64,000 nucleotides of DNA from Leuconostoc carnosum (GTDB lineage: Bacteria > Bacillota > Bacilli > Lactobacillales > Lactobacillaceae), in contig NZ_JACHGL010000006.1 in NCBI RefSeq assembly GCF_014207505.1, forward strand, positions 83,750 to 147,749, given 5' to 3'. The stretch's first letter is position 1, and each line of letters starts with the position of its first letter. The notes beneath the pieces were generated by a model, which was given only the letters and a program-made list of their open reading frames with translations, ran no database searches and was not told the DNA's origin. Position numbers and translations under genes: made by a program. Positions 25,657 through 35,153 of the stretch are shown here, one piece after another.

Positions 25657-25687
25657 AAAATACGCCCTTATTAAAGGCGCATTTTTT
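25655..25687. terminator. Bidirectional terminator
   Basis: AAAAATaCGCC / GGCGcATTTTT stem with a 9-base loop, serving both the small secreted protein gene and the NhaC-family gene. Confidence 0.85.
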
Positions 25688-27041
25688 ACTGCTTTCTCTG
25701 TTTTAAACCAATACCTGTAAATGCTGTCACCACTGACATCACTGGCGATAAAATAGCAAAAAATGTAAATGGTGCAAAATCAATGACTGAAACATGTAAA
25801 GTTTGCGCAGCGAATGCACCAGCTACGCCCCACGGTACCAAATAATTCATAACCGTACCAGAATCCTCAATTGTTCTCCCCAAAGCCAAAGGTGATAAAT
25901 TAACACGTTTGAACGACTCTTTGAATAACTGTCCTGGCAAAATTGTGGCTAAATACTGTTCCCCAACTAAGAAATTAGCAGCAATACCAGTTGCTAACGT
26001 GGCTAAAATAACCGAACGAGATGATTTGAGATGTTTGGCAACAGGTGCCATCACTGCTTTCAAAATACCTAAGCCATTTAATAAACCACCCATTGCCAAA
26101 GCCAATAGAATAATCATCACGGTACTCATCATCGATGCCATACCACCACGATTCAATAGTGCAGTCAAGGTTGGGTCTGTACTCGTTGTTTTAAAACCAT
26201 CCACCAACAAAACAGACCAAGATTGAACTGAATGATCAGCTAAAAATGCAATACTAGATACAAAAATGTTAATTGTCAACGCTGCTACAGCTGGAATTTT
26301 AAGAAATGCTGTCACAATCAGAACAAAAATAGGAACAATTGCCCACCAAGTTGGTTGTAAAACAGCCATCATGGCGCTACTTTGCTGTGAAATATCTTGA
26401 TGCGTTTCATGACCCAAACCAAAACCAACTGCTAACAACAGTGTCAGAATCAAGGCGGGCAATGTTGTCCACATTAAATTTTTAATGTGCGCAAATAAAT
26501 CTGTCTCGGAAATGGCTGATGCCAAATTTGTTGAATCAGATAATGGTGAACTTTTGTCCCCAAATATAGCACCAGATAAAAGCGTACCTGCAACCAATGC
26601 AGGATTTAACCCCATTAATGTCCCAATACCCATAAAAGCCACACCAACGGTTGATAAGGTCGTAAAAGCACTACCAATCACTGTCCCAACGACTGCCATT
26701 GTCATCAAAGCCGTTGGTAAAAACCAAGTTGGATTTAGAATTTTAAAGCCAGCCCAAATCATGGTTGGTATGACACCAGTGGCTGACCATAAAGCAATCA
26801 TAGCACCAATTAACAAAAACAAAAAAATAGGTGCAATGCCCGACTCCAGACCTTTGATTAATGCCGCTTGTGAGGTTAGCCAACTCACGCCATACAAACG
26901 TGCCACAATCATAATCAATCCAATAGCAACCAGTAAAGGCGCTATTGGGCTAAGTCCAAAACTAATAATCCCAGTAGCTAGGATGACAATAATAGCTATC
27001 AATAGTACAAATGATAGGCGTCCAGATAATTTATGCACCAT
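25686..27041 (-). CDS. NhaC-family transporter, probable tyrosine carrier
   Basis: 451 residues from ATG 27041, which follows GGAGG at 9 bases. About 11-12 transmembrane segments; NhaC-family elements such as GDKSSPLSDSTNLASAISETDLFAHIKNL and NFLVGEQYLATILPGQ. By homology it would be called a Na+/H+ antiporter, but the mRNA leader is a T-box with a UAC (Tyr) specifier. In lactobacilli NhaC homologues under Tyr T-boxes are predicted tyrosine transporters, so amino-acid uptake is the better assignment here. Function is inferred from regulation. Confidence 0.75.
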   Translation of the reverse strand: MVHKLSGRLSFVLLIAIIVILATGIISFGLSPIAPLLVAIGLIMIVARLYGVSWLTSQAALIKGLESGIAPIFLFLLIGAMIALWSATGVIPTMIWAGFKILNPTWFLPTALMTMAVVGTVIGSAFTTLSTVGVAFMGIGTLMGLNPALVAGTLLSGAIFGDKSSPLSDSTNLASAISETDLFAHIKNLMWTTLPALILTLLLAVGFGLGHETHQDISQQSSAMMAVLQPTWWAIVPIFVLIVTAFLKIPAVAALTINIFVSSIAFLADHSVQSWSVLLVDGFKTTSTDPTLTALLNRGGMASMMSTVMIILLALAMGGLLNGLGILKAVMAPVAKHLKSSRSVILATLATGIAANFLVGEQYLATILPGQLFKESFKRVNLSPLALGRTIEDSGTVMNYLVPWGVAGAFAAQTLHVSVIDFAPFTFFAILSPVMSVVTAFTGIGLKQRKQ

Positions 27042-27070
27042 AAATCCAATCCTCCATATAAGTGTAATAT

Positions 27071-27350
27071 AAAAAATCCCTGCTCTAGCCAATTAAGACT
27101 ACAACAGGGACGAATCGATATTTTTAGAAATCCGTGGTACCACCCAGCTTACACTTCAGACAATGGTTAATTATCAAAAGTATCACTTAAACATTTGCTA
27201 TCGTGGTGGTGCCACGCTTAAATGTACGCAATAATATATTGCGCGCAGTAACGAATCGTAATTCAGATTTTTGCACCTGTGTAGCTCACACCACCCGCTA
27301 CTTCTCTTAACACCGAATGCATATCTTACTAGAATTGCTTTATTTAAGAT
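27071..27350 (-). promoter_or_regulatory. T-box riboswitch, tyrosine specifier
   Basis: Read on the minus strand: an AGAGAAG bulge and apical GGTGTGA (Stem I), specifier region CTGAATTACGATTC with UAC (27260-27258) followed by G, the conserved T-box GGGTGGTACCACGG (27145-27132), and a terminator TCCCTG...CAGGGA with TTTTTT (27110-27071). Uncharged tRNA-Tyr should pair with UAC and favour readthrough. UUA (Leu), overlapping by one frame, is the less likely reading. Confidence 0.85.
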
Positions 27351-27356
27351 AGGCTA

Positions 27357-27385
27357 ATTTTACTATGCTTGACCAGCAGTGTCAA
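27357..27385 (-). promoter_or_regulatory. Promoter of the T-box/NhaC transcript
   Basis: TTGACA (27385-27380), 17-base spacer, TAAAAT (27362-27357). The spacer and -35 lie inside the last codons of the preceding MFS gene. Confidence 0.8.
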
Positions 27386-28580
27386 TATTTTTACTACGAT
27401 ACACAATTACCGATAAACTGATCGTGATACCAATCATAACCACAAAAACTGATATAAATAAGATGTTCATTAAACCATGATCCATCATAATACCAGAATA
27501 CATTGGGCCTACCACACGTCCTGATTGTATCATCATGGATACAAATCCTTGTGCTTGTCCTGCCACTGATTTTGGGGTAATCTGCGCCACCCAAGCAGGT
27601 ACTTGTGGACTTTGTAACATTTCACCAATAGTTAACAATTCAAACACTAAAACAATTTGCCAAAATGACTGAACAAAGATTAAAAAGAAGAAGCTTGAAG
27701 CAAAAATAACACTGCCAAGAATTACAGAAACATGATACGGATGTTTATTCGCCCAGTTAGATACAAATTTTTGTAAGAAAATAATTGTTATACCATTAAT
27801 CATCCACAAATCAGCATAATTTCGCGTTGGCATACCCAAATCTTTCATATGTGGTGCCATGACTGTTTCCCAAAGCATATAAGATAAATAAGTAATAAAT
27901 AATAAACCGCCAATAGCAATCAATACAGATGTTAACTGAAATTTTACTTCATGTTGTTTTGGTGCCAACGTCTGCTCTGCTGAAAAATCTGTTGAACTCG
28001 TAAAATGATGGGTTGGTACGTTAAACTTCGTCACAATAATCAACAGTAAACCTGAATATAAGACAGTCGAAATCATCATTAACAGACTAAAACCATAGTC
28101 AAATAAGTAACCAACAGCCAATGTGCCTAAAACCACACCAATATTTAATACAATATACATGTTATTGAACACAATCCGTGTTTTTTCACCAGGAATTGTG
28201 GTGGCAAATGAATTAACCAACGTTTGTTCTAATCCCATGCCAAAATTAGCTAACCAAATTAATCCAGCAAACACCGGCCATCCATTCCAAAAAATCAGGC
28301 TCACCACTGAAACTAAAATGATAATCGCAGCAATGATCATTGATTCATATGGTCGCCAGCGATCAAACAATTTGCCACCAACAAAAGCACCAAAGACACT
28401 AATTAACGCACCAATCATTAAAACTAGACCAGCTGTTGTAAAACTTTGCTGTAAAACACTTGTCATATATAATGTTGTGACTGGCCACAACATTGAATTT
28501 CCAGTATTGGATAATAACGTCCCGACCAGCAGCCATTTTTCATTCAAACTTTTTGGCTTACCGGTTACATTATTCTGCAT
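27363..28580 (-). CDS. MFS transporter (12 transmembrane segments)
   Basis: 405 residues, MFS_1 fold. The loop 2-3 motif GGKLFDRWRPYESM (motif A) and a central charged loop near 200 are visible. It resembles YttB/MdtG-like drug or sugar efflux carriers of lactic acid bacteria; the substrate is unknown. ATG 28580 follows GGGGG. The downstream T-box promoter is embedded in its 3' end. Confidence 0.78.
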   Translation of the reverse strand: MQNNVTGKPKSLNEKWLLVGTLLSNTGNSMLWPVTTLYMTSVLQQSFTTAGLVLMIGALISVFGAFVGGKLFDRWRPYESMIIAAIIILVSVVSLIFWNGWPVFAGLIWLANFGMGLEQTLVNSFATTIPGEKTRIVFNNMYIVLNIGVVLGTLAVGYLFDYGFSLLMMISTVLYSGLLLIIVTKFNVPTHHFTSSTDFSAEQTLAPKQHEVKFQLTSVLIAIGGLLFITYLSYMLWETVMAPHMKDLGMPTRNYADLWMINGITIIFLQKFVSNWANKHPYHVSVILGSVIFASSFFFLIFVQSFWQIVLVFELLTIGEMLQSPQVPAWVAQITPKSVAGQAQGFVSMMIQSGRVVGPMYSGIMMDHGLMNILFISVFVVMIGITISLSVIVYRSKNIDTAGQA

Positions 28581-28744
28581 AAATACCCCCTAACACGTAC
28601 TGAACAATAGGATTATTGTAACATGAAATATATTTTATTGTACGGCGCGGGTAATATGTTTGTGAAAAGCCATACTTTTACACTATTTTTGCGTTATAAT
28701 AAATAGTGAATAAATACTTATACTATTAAATTAAGGGGAACATC

Positions 28745-30205
28745 ATGGTTTCAGAAATCAAGACGTTGGTAACATTTTTCGGTGGTACTGGTGATTTGGC
28801 AAAGCGTAAGCTTTACCCATCAGTTTTCAACCTTTACAAAAAAGGTTACCTACAAAAACACTTTGCCATTGTCGGAACAGCCCGTCAAAACTTGACTGAT
28901 GATGAGTTTAAACAATTAGTTCGTGAGTCAATTGCAGACTTTACAGACGATAAGTCACAAGCAGAAGAATTCATCACGCACTTTTCATATCGTGCACATG
29001 ATGTTACAGACGCAGCATCATACGGCATTTTGAAGGAAGCGATTGAAGAAGCCGCTGATAAGTTTGATATCGACGGTAACCGTATTTTCTATATGTCAGT
29101 TGCCCCACGTTTCTTTGGTACAATTGCTAAATATTTGAAGTCTGAAGGTCTATTAGCATCAACTGGTTACAACCGTTTGATGATAGAAAAGCCTTTTGGT
29201 ACATCATATGATACAGCTGAAGAATTACAACGTGACTTGGAAAATGCTTTTGATGATAATCAATTGTTCCGTATTGACCACTACCTTGGAAAAGAAATGG
29301 TTCAAAATATTGCGGCACTTCGTTTCGGTAACCCAATTTTTGATGCAGCTTGGAACAAAGACTACATCAAAAACGTACAAGTTACATTGTCCGAAGTCTT
29401 AGGCGTTGAAGAACGTGCTGGCTATTATGATACAGCTGGGGCATTGTTGGATATGATTCAAAATCATACCATGCAAATCGTCGGTTGGTTAGCTATGGAA
29501 AAGCCAGAATCTTTCAATGATAAAGATATTCGTGCTGCCAAGAATGCTGCGTTTAATGCCTTAAAAATTTACAATGAAGAAGAAGTTAACAAGTACTTCG
29601 TTCGCGCACAATATGGTGCCGGTGATTCTGCAGCATTTAAGCCATACTTGGAAGAAATGGATGTTCCTGCTGACTCAAAGAACAATACCTTTATGGCTGG
29701 TGAATTACAATTTGATTTGCCACGTTGGGAAGGCGTACCGTTCTATGTTCGTTCAGGTAAGCGTCTAGCTGCTAAACAAACACGTGTGGACATTGTCTTT
29801 AAGTCTGGTACATTTAACTTTGGTACAGAACAAGAAGCGCAAGAAGCTGTGTTGTCAATTATCATTGATCCTAAGGGTGCGATTGACTTCAAGATTAACT
29901 CAAAGTCAGTCGAAGATGCTTTCAATACACGTATGATTAATCTTGATTGGACCGTTTCTGATGAAGATAAGCAAAACACACCTGAACCATACGAACGTAT
30001 GATTCATGACACCATGAATGGTGATGGCTCAAACTTCGCTGACTGGAATGGTGTATCTATTGCCTGGAAGTTCGTTGATGCTATTTCAGACGTATATGCT
30101 GCTGATAAAGCACCACTTGAGACATACAAATCTGGATCTATGGGTCCTGAAGCATCTGATAAATTATTAGCTGCTAATGGTGATGCCTGGGTATTTAAAG
30201 GTTAA
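28745..30205 (+). CDS. zwf: Glucose-6-phosphate 1-dehydrogenase
   Basis: 486 residues, the expected length. The NADP/NAD-binding motif FFGGTGDLAKRKLYP (about 12-26) and the substrate/catalytic signature RIDHYLGKE (177-185) are intact. It oxidises glucose-6-phosphate to 6-phosphogluconolactone, the entry to the phosphoketolase pathway used by heterofermenters for all hexose catabolism, so strong expression is expected. A GGGG site precedes ATG 28745; TATAAT lies at about 28695. Codon use (TTG, CGT, GGT rich) fits a highly expressed gene. Confidence 0.96.
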   Translation: MVSEIKTLVTFFGGTGDLAKRKLYPSVFNLYKKGYLQKHFAIVGTARQNLTDDEFKQLVRESIADFTDDKSQAEEFITHFSYRAHDVTDAASYGILKEAIEEAADKFDIDGNRIFYMSVAPRFFGTIAKYLKSEGLLASTGYNRLMIEKPFGTSYDTAEELQRDLENAFDDNQLFRIDHYLGKEMVQNIAALRFGNPIFDAAWNKDYIKNVQVTLSEVLGVEERAGYYDTAGALLDMIQNHTMQIVGWLAMEKPESFNDKDIRAAKNAAFNALKIYNEEEVNKYFVRAQYGAGDSAAFKPYLEEMDVPADSKNNTFMAGELQFDLPRWEGVPFYVRSGKRLAAKQTRVDIVFKSGTFNFGTEQEAQEAVLSIIIDPKGAIDFKINSKSVEDAFNTRMINLDWTVSDEDKQNTPEPYERMIHDTMNGDGSNFADWNGVSIAWKFVDAISDVYAADKAPLETYKSGSMGPEASDKLLAANGDAWVFKG

Positions 30206-30233
30206 TCTCCCAATTCTTAAAAAAACACCAAAT

Positions 30234-30272
30234 AAAAAAGCAAAGTCTTGATTTTTAGGACTTTGCTTTTTT
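30234..30272 (+). terminator. Terminator of zwf
   Basis: AAAAAAGCAAAGTC / GACTTTGCTTTTTT, a perfect 14-bp stem with an 11-base loop. Confidence 0.93.
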
Positions 30273-30273
30273 A

Positions 30274-30471
30274 TTATTGAATAAGTGTTTTACGATCTAA
30301 AACTGGTGGCACAACTTTTTTAGCTGTACTTGTCATCGTTTGAATATAATTCACGAAGGTATCTGTATCGGTTCCAACTGCACCCACAAGTTTTGTACCT
30401 TTAAATGCCGTGAAATTATCACCACCACCGTGCAAAAAATCATTAATCACAACAAATTGATATGTCAGTGT
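30274..30471 (-). pseudogene. C-terminal fragment of a 5'-nucleotidase family protein
   Basis: The minus-strand frame ending at 30274 encodes about 65 residues containing VVINDFLHGGGDNFTAFKG, the substrate-binding loop of the C-terminal domain of bifunctional 2',3'-cyclic phosphodiesterase/5'-nucleotidases. Two in-frame stops lie just upstream and no N-terminal phosphoesterase domain is found. It is clearly a remnant, left by deletion. Confidence 0.75.
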
Positions 30472-30472
30472 T

Positions 30473-30736
30473 CATCATCGGAAAACTTGATATACCATAT
30501 TGTTATAAGGAAAAATAATTCTTGATAAAATAAATAAAATTGTGAATGCTTTTTTGACGAAACTGGCGAGATATTCCAAAGTACTATTGGTAAATCAAAA
30601 CAATCCATTCAAACTGTACAAGAGGTTCTTATTGAATAAATAAAAATGTCTATTTTTTAATTGATATCGCTAGAAGCATAGATTCTTTCCAAAAAACTCT
30701 ACCTAGCAAGTATGCGTTTATATTAGGTTAATCATA
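30473..30736. other. Gene debris between 5'-nucleotidase remnant and DUF6176 gene
   Basis: No intact gene. On the plus strand a 33-codon open stretch ending at 30639 (reading FFDETGEIFQSTIGKSKQ and ending VQEVLIE) looks like the tail of a lost protein, family not recognised. Both remnants indicate a deletion scar here. Confidence 0.35.
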
Positions 30737-31084
30737 TTATGCCATAATATGTCGTACATTATTAGGTATCATAATGACCGAAGGCTTTAAATCCTTTGTT
30801 ATAAAAGTGTTATCAATACACTCGTTCCAATACTGTAAATGCTTTTTATCAACCCAACTATCTGATTCTTCTACTTGCTGTCCTCCCTTACCTTGTATTG
30901 AATACCAATAAAGAAATTCTTCACCGTTCAATTTTTCTCTAAAAATGTTTTCTACATACATTTTTTCTCTATCTAATGTAAGTAACGTTTCTTCTATATT
31001 TTCATTTAAGAATGCTAACCACTCATCAACTACTTTAGATTTACCTTCTTTCACTCTAAACCGACTTAATTCAATATTCACCAT
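30737..31084 (-). CDS. DUF6176-like cytosolic protein
   Basis: 115 residues from ATG 31084, behind AGGAAGG. Starts MVNIELSRFRVKEGKSKVVDEW, followed by ETLLTLDREKMYVENIFREK and EFLYWYSIQG; this matches small DUF6176-type ferredoxin-like proteins of firmicutes and actinobacteria. The function is unknown. It is flanked by gene remnants on one side and the opp operon terminator on the other. Confidence 0.65.
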   Translation of the reverse strand: MVNIELSRFRVKEGKSKVVDEWLAFLNENIEETLLTLDREKMYVENIFREKLNGEEFLYWYSIQGKGGQQVEESDSWVDKKHLQYWNECIDNTFITKDLKPSVIMIPNNVRHIMA

Positions 31085-31167
31085 CTCGTTTACCTTCCTA
31101 TATTTCCATATGTGGATACACAATACCAAATCTTTAACATTTGGTATTGCTAACTATAATTATTTTT

Positions 31168-31210
31168 AAAAAGAACGCCAAAATCCTCAAATAAAGGGTT
31201 TCTGACGTTC
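31168..31210 (-). terminator. Terminator of the opp operon
   Basis: Minus strand: GAACG(T)C(A)GAAACCC ... GGATTTTGGCGTTC followed by TTTTT, with a few mismatches. It lies about 70 bases after the oppA stop. Confidence 0.7.
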
Positions 31211-31277
31211 CTGGATAATCTCTATCTTATTTTTCTAACTACAAGTACTTTTATTTAGTATCACATTACCTATGTGT

Positions 31278-33143
31278 TTACTTTCTTGGATCGCCCGAAG
31301 TTACAGGCTTATCTTGAGAAACACCTATCTTAGCATACAAATCATTAGTATCTTTGGTAGCTGCTGTCGTCCAGCCTGTCACACGACCATTGACTAATTG
31401 TACCTTAATATTAGTGTATGTTGGTATTGTATAAGCTTGTTCATCAACAACTAATTTTTGGAATTGCTTAATATTCTTCTTTAAGTCATCTTCAGACGTT
31501 GATTTTTGAGTATCTTCTAAGTTTTGAGTTAACTTGTCCGAAACAACATGGCCAAAGTTATATGGCGCTGCCTTACTCCACAATTGATCAAATGTGGGCA
31601 CAGTCCCTTCTCCCCAACCGGCATCTGTTATATCCCAATCATTATGATTGCCATCTAACACGATTGATTGCCAAGTCGATGGATCAACTAACTTGTTTTG
31701 ATACAATTTAACCTCAATACCAGCTTTTTTCCATGATTCTATATAAGCTTTGGTTTCAGCTTCTGAGGTTGTACGTCCAGAACGTGCCAAGTATACCAAG
31801 CTCAAACGCTTGCCATCCTTAGTGAAATAACCATCGGCATCCTTTTTATAGCCAGATTTTTCCAATAATTCACCTGTTTTTTTAGCGTCACCAGCTGACT
31901 TTTGTTGATACCCCTTAACATCATCATTGTAGAACAATGTTTTAGTTTCATTCTTTGAAACTAATGTATCTGCTGTTACACGAAGCCCATTACCATACTT
32001 TTTAGTTACATCACCAACGTTTTGAGCAAAACCAACTGCTTTACGCACATTAGCATCTTGTAATGGTGTCTTTCTGTCCTGCACACTATCACCAGATTTT
32101 TGGTTAAGGTGTCCTAAGTTAAAGTAAAGTTCCCAATAACCAGTGTCATAACTACCTGTTGCAGCGTAACCTTTGGCATTGTCATACTTTGATAATACAG
32201 GTGTGCCACCATCTTTCCACAGGGCGGAAGGTGCTTCAGTAACAATATCAAACTTTTGTTTTGCTAAATCATTTTCTAGTTTTGTTTGATCTTGGTTAAT
32301 ATAATATGTGATACCTTTTAGTTTTGGTGTTTTACCCCAATAATCGGTATTTCTGACATATTTAGCTGTCGAATCAGAAGATACAGAAGCAACCTTAAAC
32401 GGTCCAAATGACAATGGATGCTTTGTGACTTTTTCAGAAGTTGCTAAATCTTTCGAAGCGACATTCTTCAAGTCATGATATGGCAGAGCGTATGCCGGAA
32501 GACCATCGCCCCAGTCAATCGCGGCTGGCAATGCTGTATACGAAACGGTCAGTTTTTTACCATCGGCACCATCATCTAGCTTGACACCAGAAATTTCTTT
32601 AGCCTTACCATCTTGGTAGGCACTCAGACCCTTAATAGCTGTATACGACTCTGTAAAGTTAGCTGCAGCAACTTTATTTGTTGCTAAGGTTTTCAATGAG
32701 AATAACACATCTTGTGCTGTGACATCTTTACCATCGGACCACTTCAAATCATCACGCAGGGTGATTGTTGCTGTTTTATTGTCTTTATCAATTTTGATTT
32801 TTGCAGGACCATCATTGGTTGTTTTAGAATTTTCATCAACATAGAACAACGAATTAGCACCTGCAGGATCAAGTTGTCTCTGAGCTGCAGACCACTGTGA
32901 AAATTCACTATATCCCGCAAATGACACAGGGTCCGATGCGGTCCCAGGATAGCTCACTGTTAACGTCCCATTTTTGATAGCAGACTTTGAATTCTTATAA
33001 TCACCCTTAAATGAACCAACACTAACCGCTTTTTGTGTTGAATCACTATTATTAGATGTGACAGCGAATAACGCCCAAGCGGCACCTGCAACGACGATAA
33101 CACCGCCGACGCCATACCCTATTTTCTTTCCCGTACTAACCAT
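31278..33143 (-). CDS. oppA: Oligopeptide ABC transporter substrate-binding protein
   Basis: 621 residues, SBP_bac_5 family (about 90-530), with typical stretches TITLRDDLKWSDGKDVTAQDVLFSLK and VRKAVGFAQNVGDV. It captures peptides outside the membrane for OppBCDF. The N-terminus (KKIGYGVGGVIVVAGAAWAL) is a single membrane helix with no cysteine; the whole protein lacks Cys, so it cannot be a diacylglyceryl lipoprotein and is probably an uncleaved membrane anchor. It is the last gene of oppDFBCA, 135 bases after oppC. Confidence 0.9.
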   Translation of the reverse strand: MVSTGKKIGYGVGGVIVVAGAAWALFAVTSNNSDSTQKAVSVGSFKGDYKNSKSAIKNGTLTVSYPGTASDPVSFAGYSEFSQWSAAQRQLDPAGANSLFYVDENSKTTNDGPAKIKIDKDNKTATITLRDDLKWSDGKDVTAQDVLFSLKTLATNKVAAANFTESYTAIKGLSAYQDGKAKEISGVKLDDGADGKKLTVSYTALPAAIDWGDGLPAYALPYHDLKNVASKDLATSEKVTKHPLSFGPFKVASVSSDSTAKYVRNTDYWGKTPKLKGITYYINQDQTKLENDLAKQKFDIVTEAPSALWKDGGTPVLSKYDNAKGYAATGSYDTGYWELYFNLGHLNQKSGDSVQDRKTPLQDANVRKAVGFAQNVGDVTKKYGNGLRVTADTLVSKNETKTLFYNDDVKGYQQKSAGDAKKTGELLEKSGYKKDADGYFTKDGKRLSLVYLARSGRTTSEAETKAYIESWKKAGIEVKLYQNKLVDPSTWQSIVLDGNHNDWDITDAGWGEGTVPTFDQLWSKAAPYNFGHVVSDKLTQNLEDTQKSTSEDDLKKNIKQFQKLVVDEQAYTIPTYTNIKVQLVNGRVTGWTTAATKDTNDLYAKIGVSQDKPVTSGDPRK

Positions 33144-33277
33144 TACAAGCTCCTTCTTGAATAATTATGATAATTTAATTGCAGTAAATTAATCATTCTA
33201 TTAAATATAAGTACAAATATATCACTTTAAAATGAGTTGTCAATAATAAAATTAAAATTAACTCATTTATATTAAAA

Positions 33278-34174
33278 TTAAGAAACAGATTGTCGTTGAT
33301 CAATTGCCCGTCGGGCAACTTGTCCAAGAACAACGATACCAAAAGTCATAATCACCAATACTAGTGTCACCGGTACCCACAACCACCATTTTGTATAGAC
33401 AGAAGAAGCCGAACTGCCACTTAGTACCGTTAACATTGAACCCAAAGAACTTGTCCCGTGTTTCAATCCAAAGCCCAAGAATGTCAAACCAGTTTCAATA
33501 CCAATTGATCCTGCTAAAGTGAGCGCGAAATCTGATATAACTGTTGAAGAGATATTAGGCAAAATACCACTCAATAGAATTTTATACCAAGGTGTTCCGG
33601 AAATTTTAGCAGCTTCAACATAATCTCGATTAACCTCTGACAAAGTTAATGTGCGTATCAAACGTACATTTGGCGGCCAGTTCATAACTGATAAAATCAA
33701 AATTAAGTTCCAGATTGATAAGCCTTTGGCTGTCGAAAAAATAATTGCTAAAATCATAATAATTGGCATCACCAGCCAAAAATCAATTAAACGCATCGCG
33801 ACCCAATCCAGCCAGCCACCAAAGTAACCAATAATCATACCGAACACCACTGAAATAACTGTGATTAATACTGCTACACAAACGCCAATGATAATTGAAT
33901 TGCGTGATGATGCAATTAACGTCAGTAGAAAATCAGCACCCGAATCCGTCGTGCCGAGAATATGACCATTGGTTAATGGTGATAAATTAGCATTCAAGAT
34001 GTCACTCATCGTCCCAATATTTTTTGGTACGAAAAACTGTCCAATAACAATAAATAAAAATAATGCAACTAATAACACTGTAGCTACTAATGCTAAATTA
34101 TCTTTCGCTAGTTCACGACTAAAATTTTTCATAAATTTTGATCCAAAGCGATTTTTTTTGATTTTTGTGTCCAT
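33278..34174 (-). CDS. oppC: Oligopeptide ABC transporter permease OppC
   Basis: 298 residues, BPD_transp_1 family, with the N-terminal OppC_N region. Six transmembrane segments; EAA coupling loop VEAAKISGTPWYKILLSGILPN near 190-211. It forms the channel with OppB, encoded 12 bases upstream. Confidence 0.92.
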   Translation of the reverse strand: MDTKIKKNRFGSKFMKNFSRELAKDNLALVATVLLVALFLFIVIGQFFVPKNIGTMSDILNANLSPLTNGHILGTTDSGADFLLTLIASSRNSIIIGVCVAVLITVISVVFGMIIGYFGGWLDWVAMRLIDFWLVMPIIMILAIIFSTAKGLSIWNLILILSVMNWPPNVRLIRTLTLSEVNRDYVEAAKISGTPWYKILLSGILPNISSTVISDFALTLAGSIGIETGLTFLGFGLKHGTSSLGSMLTVLSGSSASSVYTKWWLWVPVTLVLVIMTFGIVVLGQVARRAIDQRQSVS

Positions 34175-34185
34175 GTACTTACTCC

Positions 34186-35151
34186 TTATTTCACTCGAAT
34201 ACGAGGATCAACCCAAGCTGAAATAATATCTGACAACAGGCCACCCATTAGTGCTAAGAATCCTTGAAGTAACATCAATGCCGTAATAACGGTGTAATCA
34301 CGTCCACTTAGAGCTTGCACAAATAAAGCGCCCAATCCCGGATACCCAAAAATCGTTTCAGCAAAAATGGCACCACCTAACACACCTGTGATGGAATAAC
34401 CAATACCTGAAGCAATTGGCAGAAATGCATTCCGTAAAATATGCTTTCTGAACACATCCTTTATCTGAACACCCTTAGCACGTGCTGTTCGCACATAATC
34501 TTGAGCTTGCTGATCCAATAAATTTGAGCGTAAATACTGAAAAATACTATTAGTACTAAATAATGCAATCGTTAAAGCTGGTAAAAATGCATAACTTAAA
34601 TTGCCAAAGAAATTTGTTGTAAAATTTTGTGAGTCATCGATACCTGTACCTGAAATAGGAAAAATTGGAATGATGTACACAAACAAAACCATCATGATGA
34701 AATAAAATACAATTGATGGTACTGCTGATGTCATAGTATTCCAAACCATTAAGGCACGGTCAATCAACTTATTCTCATTTCTTGCTGCCAACAGTGCCTG
34801 TGTAATGGCCAAAAAATAAGTCAAAATAGCTGCTATAATTCCCATTGAAAGGGTCGGCCAGATACGTTGACCAATAATGCGTGTTACTGCCCAGCCCTTA
34901 TTGACAACATATGATGTACCTAGGTCGCCATGCAAAACATTCCCTACCCATTTTATATACTGTTCATACCAAGGTAAATCCAATCCTGCAGCATGTCTCA
35001 TACGTTCAATTGTTGCTAGATCAGAATTGGGATTCAAGTTACCATAGAATGGATCACCCGGCATCAATTGTGCTAACATAAAAACCAAAATGGAAACTAA
35101 AATAAGTTGCGGAATCATAAGTAACACACGTCGTAATACTGTCTGCCACAT
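34186..35151 (-). CDS. oppB: Oligopeptide ABC transporter permease OppB
   Basis: 321 residues. N-terminal VLRRVLLMIPQLILVSILVF (first transmembrane segment), characteristic LMPGDPFYG, and EAA loop VRTARAKGVQIKDVFRKHILRNA near 230-250. It starts 3 bases after the oppF stop, so is translationally coupled. Confidence 0.92.
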   Translation of the reverse strand: MWQTVLRRVLLMIPQLILVSILVFMLAQLMPGDPFYGNLNPNSDLATIERMRHAAGLDLPWYEQYIKWVGNVLHGDLGTSYVVNKGWAVTRIIGQRIWPTLSMGIIAAILTYFLAITQALLAARNENKLIDRALMVWNTMTSAVPSIVFYFIMMVLFVYIIPIFPISGTGIDDSQNFTTNFFGNLSYAFLPALTIALFSTNSIFQYLRSNLLDQQAQDYVRTARAKGVQIKDVFRKHILRNAFLPIASGIGYSITGVLGGAIFAETIFGYPGLGALFVQALSGRDYTVITALMLLQGFLALMGGLLSDIISAWVDPRIRVK

Positions 35152-35153
35152 AT

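Noticed and set aside
27181..27240. Second T-box or separate hairpin (CGTGGCACCACCACG)
   Set aside because: It lies within the T-box leader between Stem I and the antiterminator and is best seen as part of that RNA.
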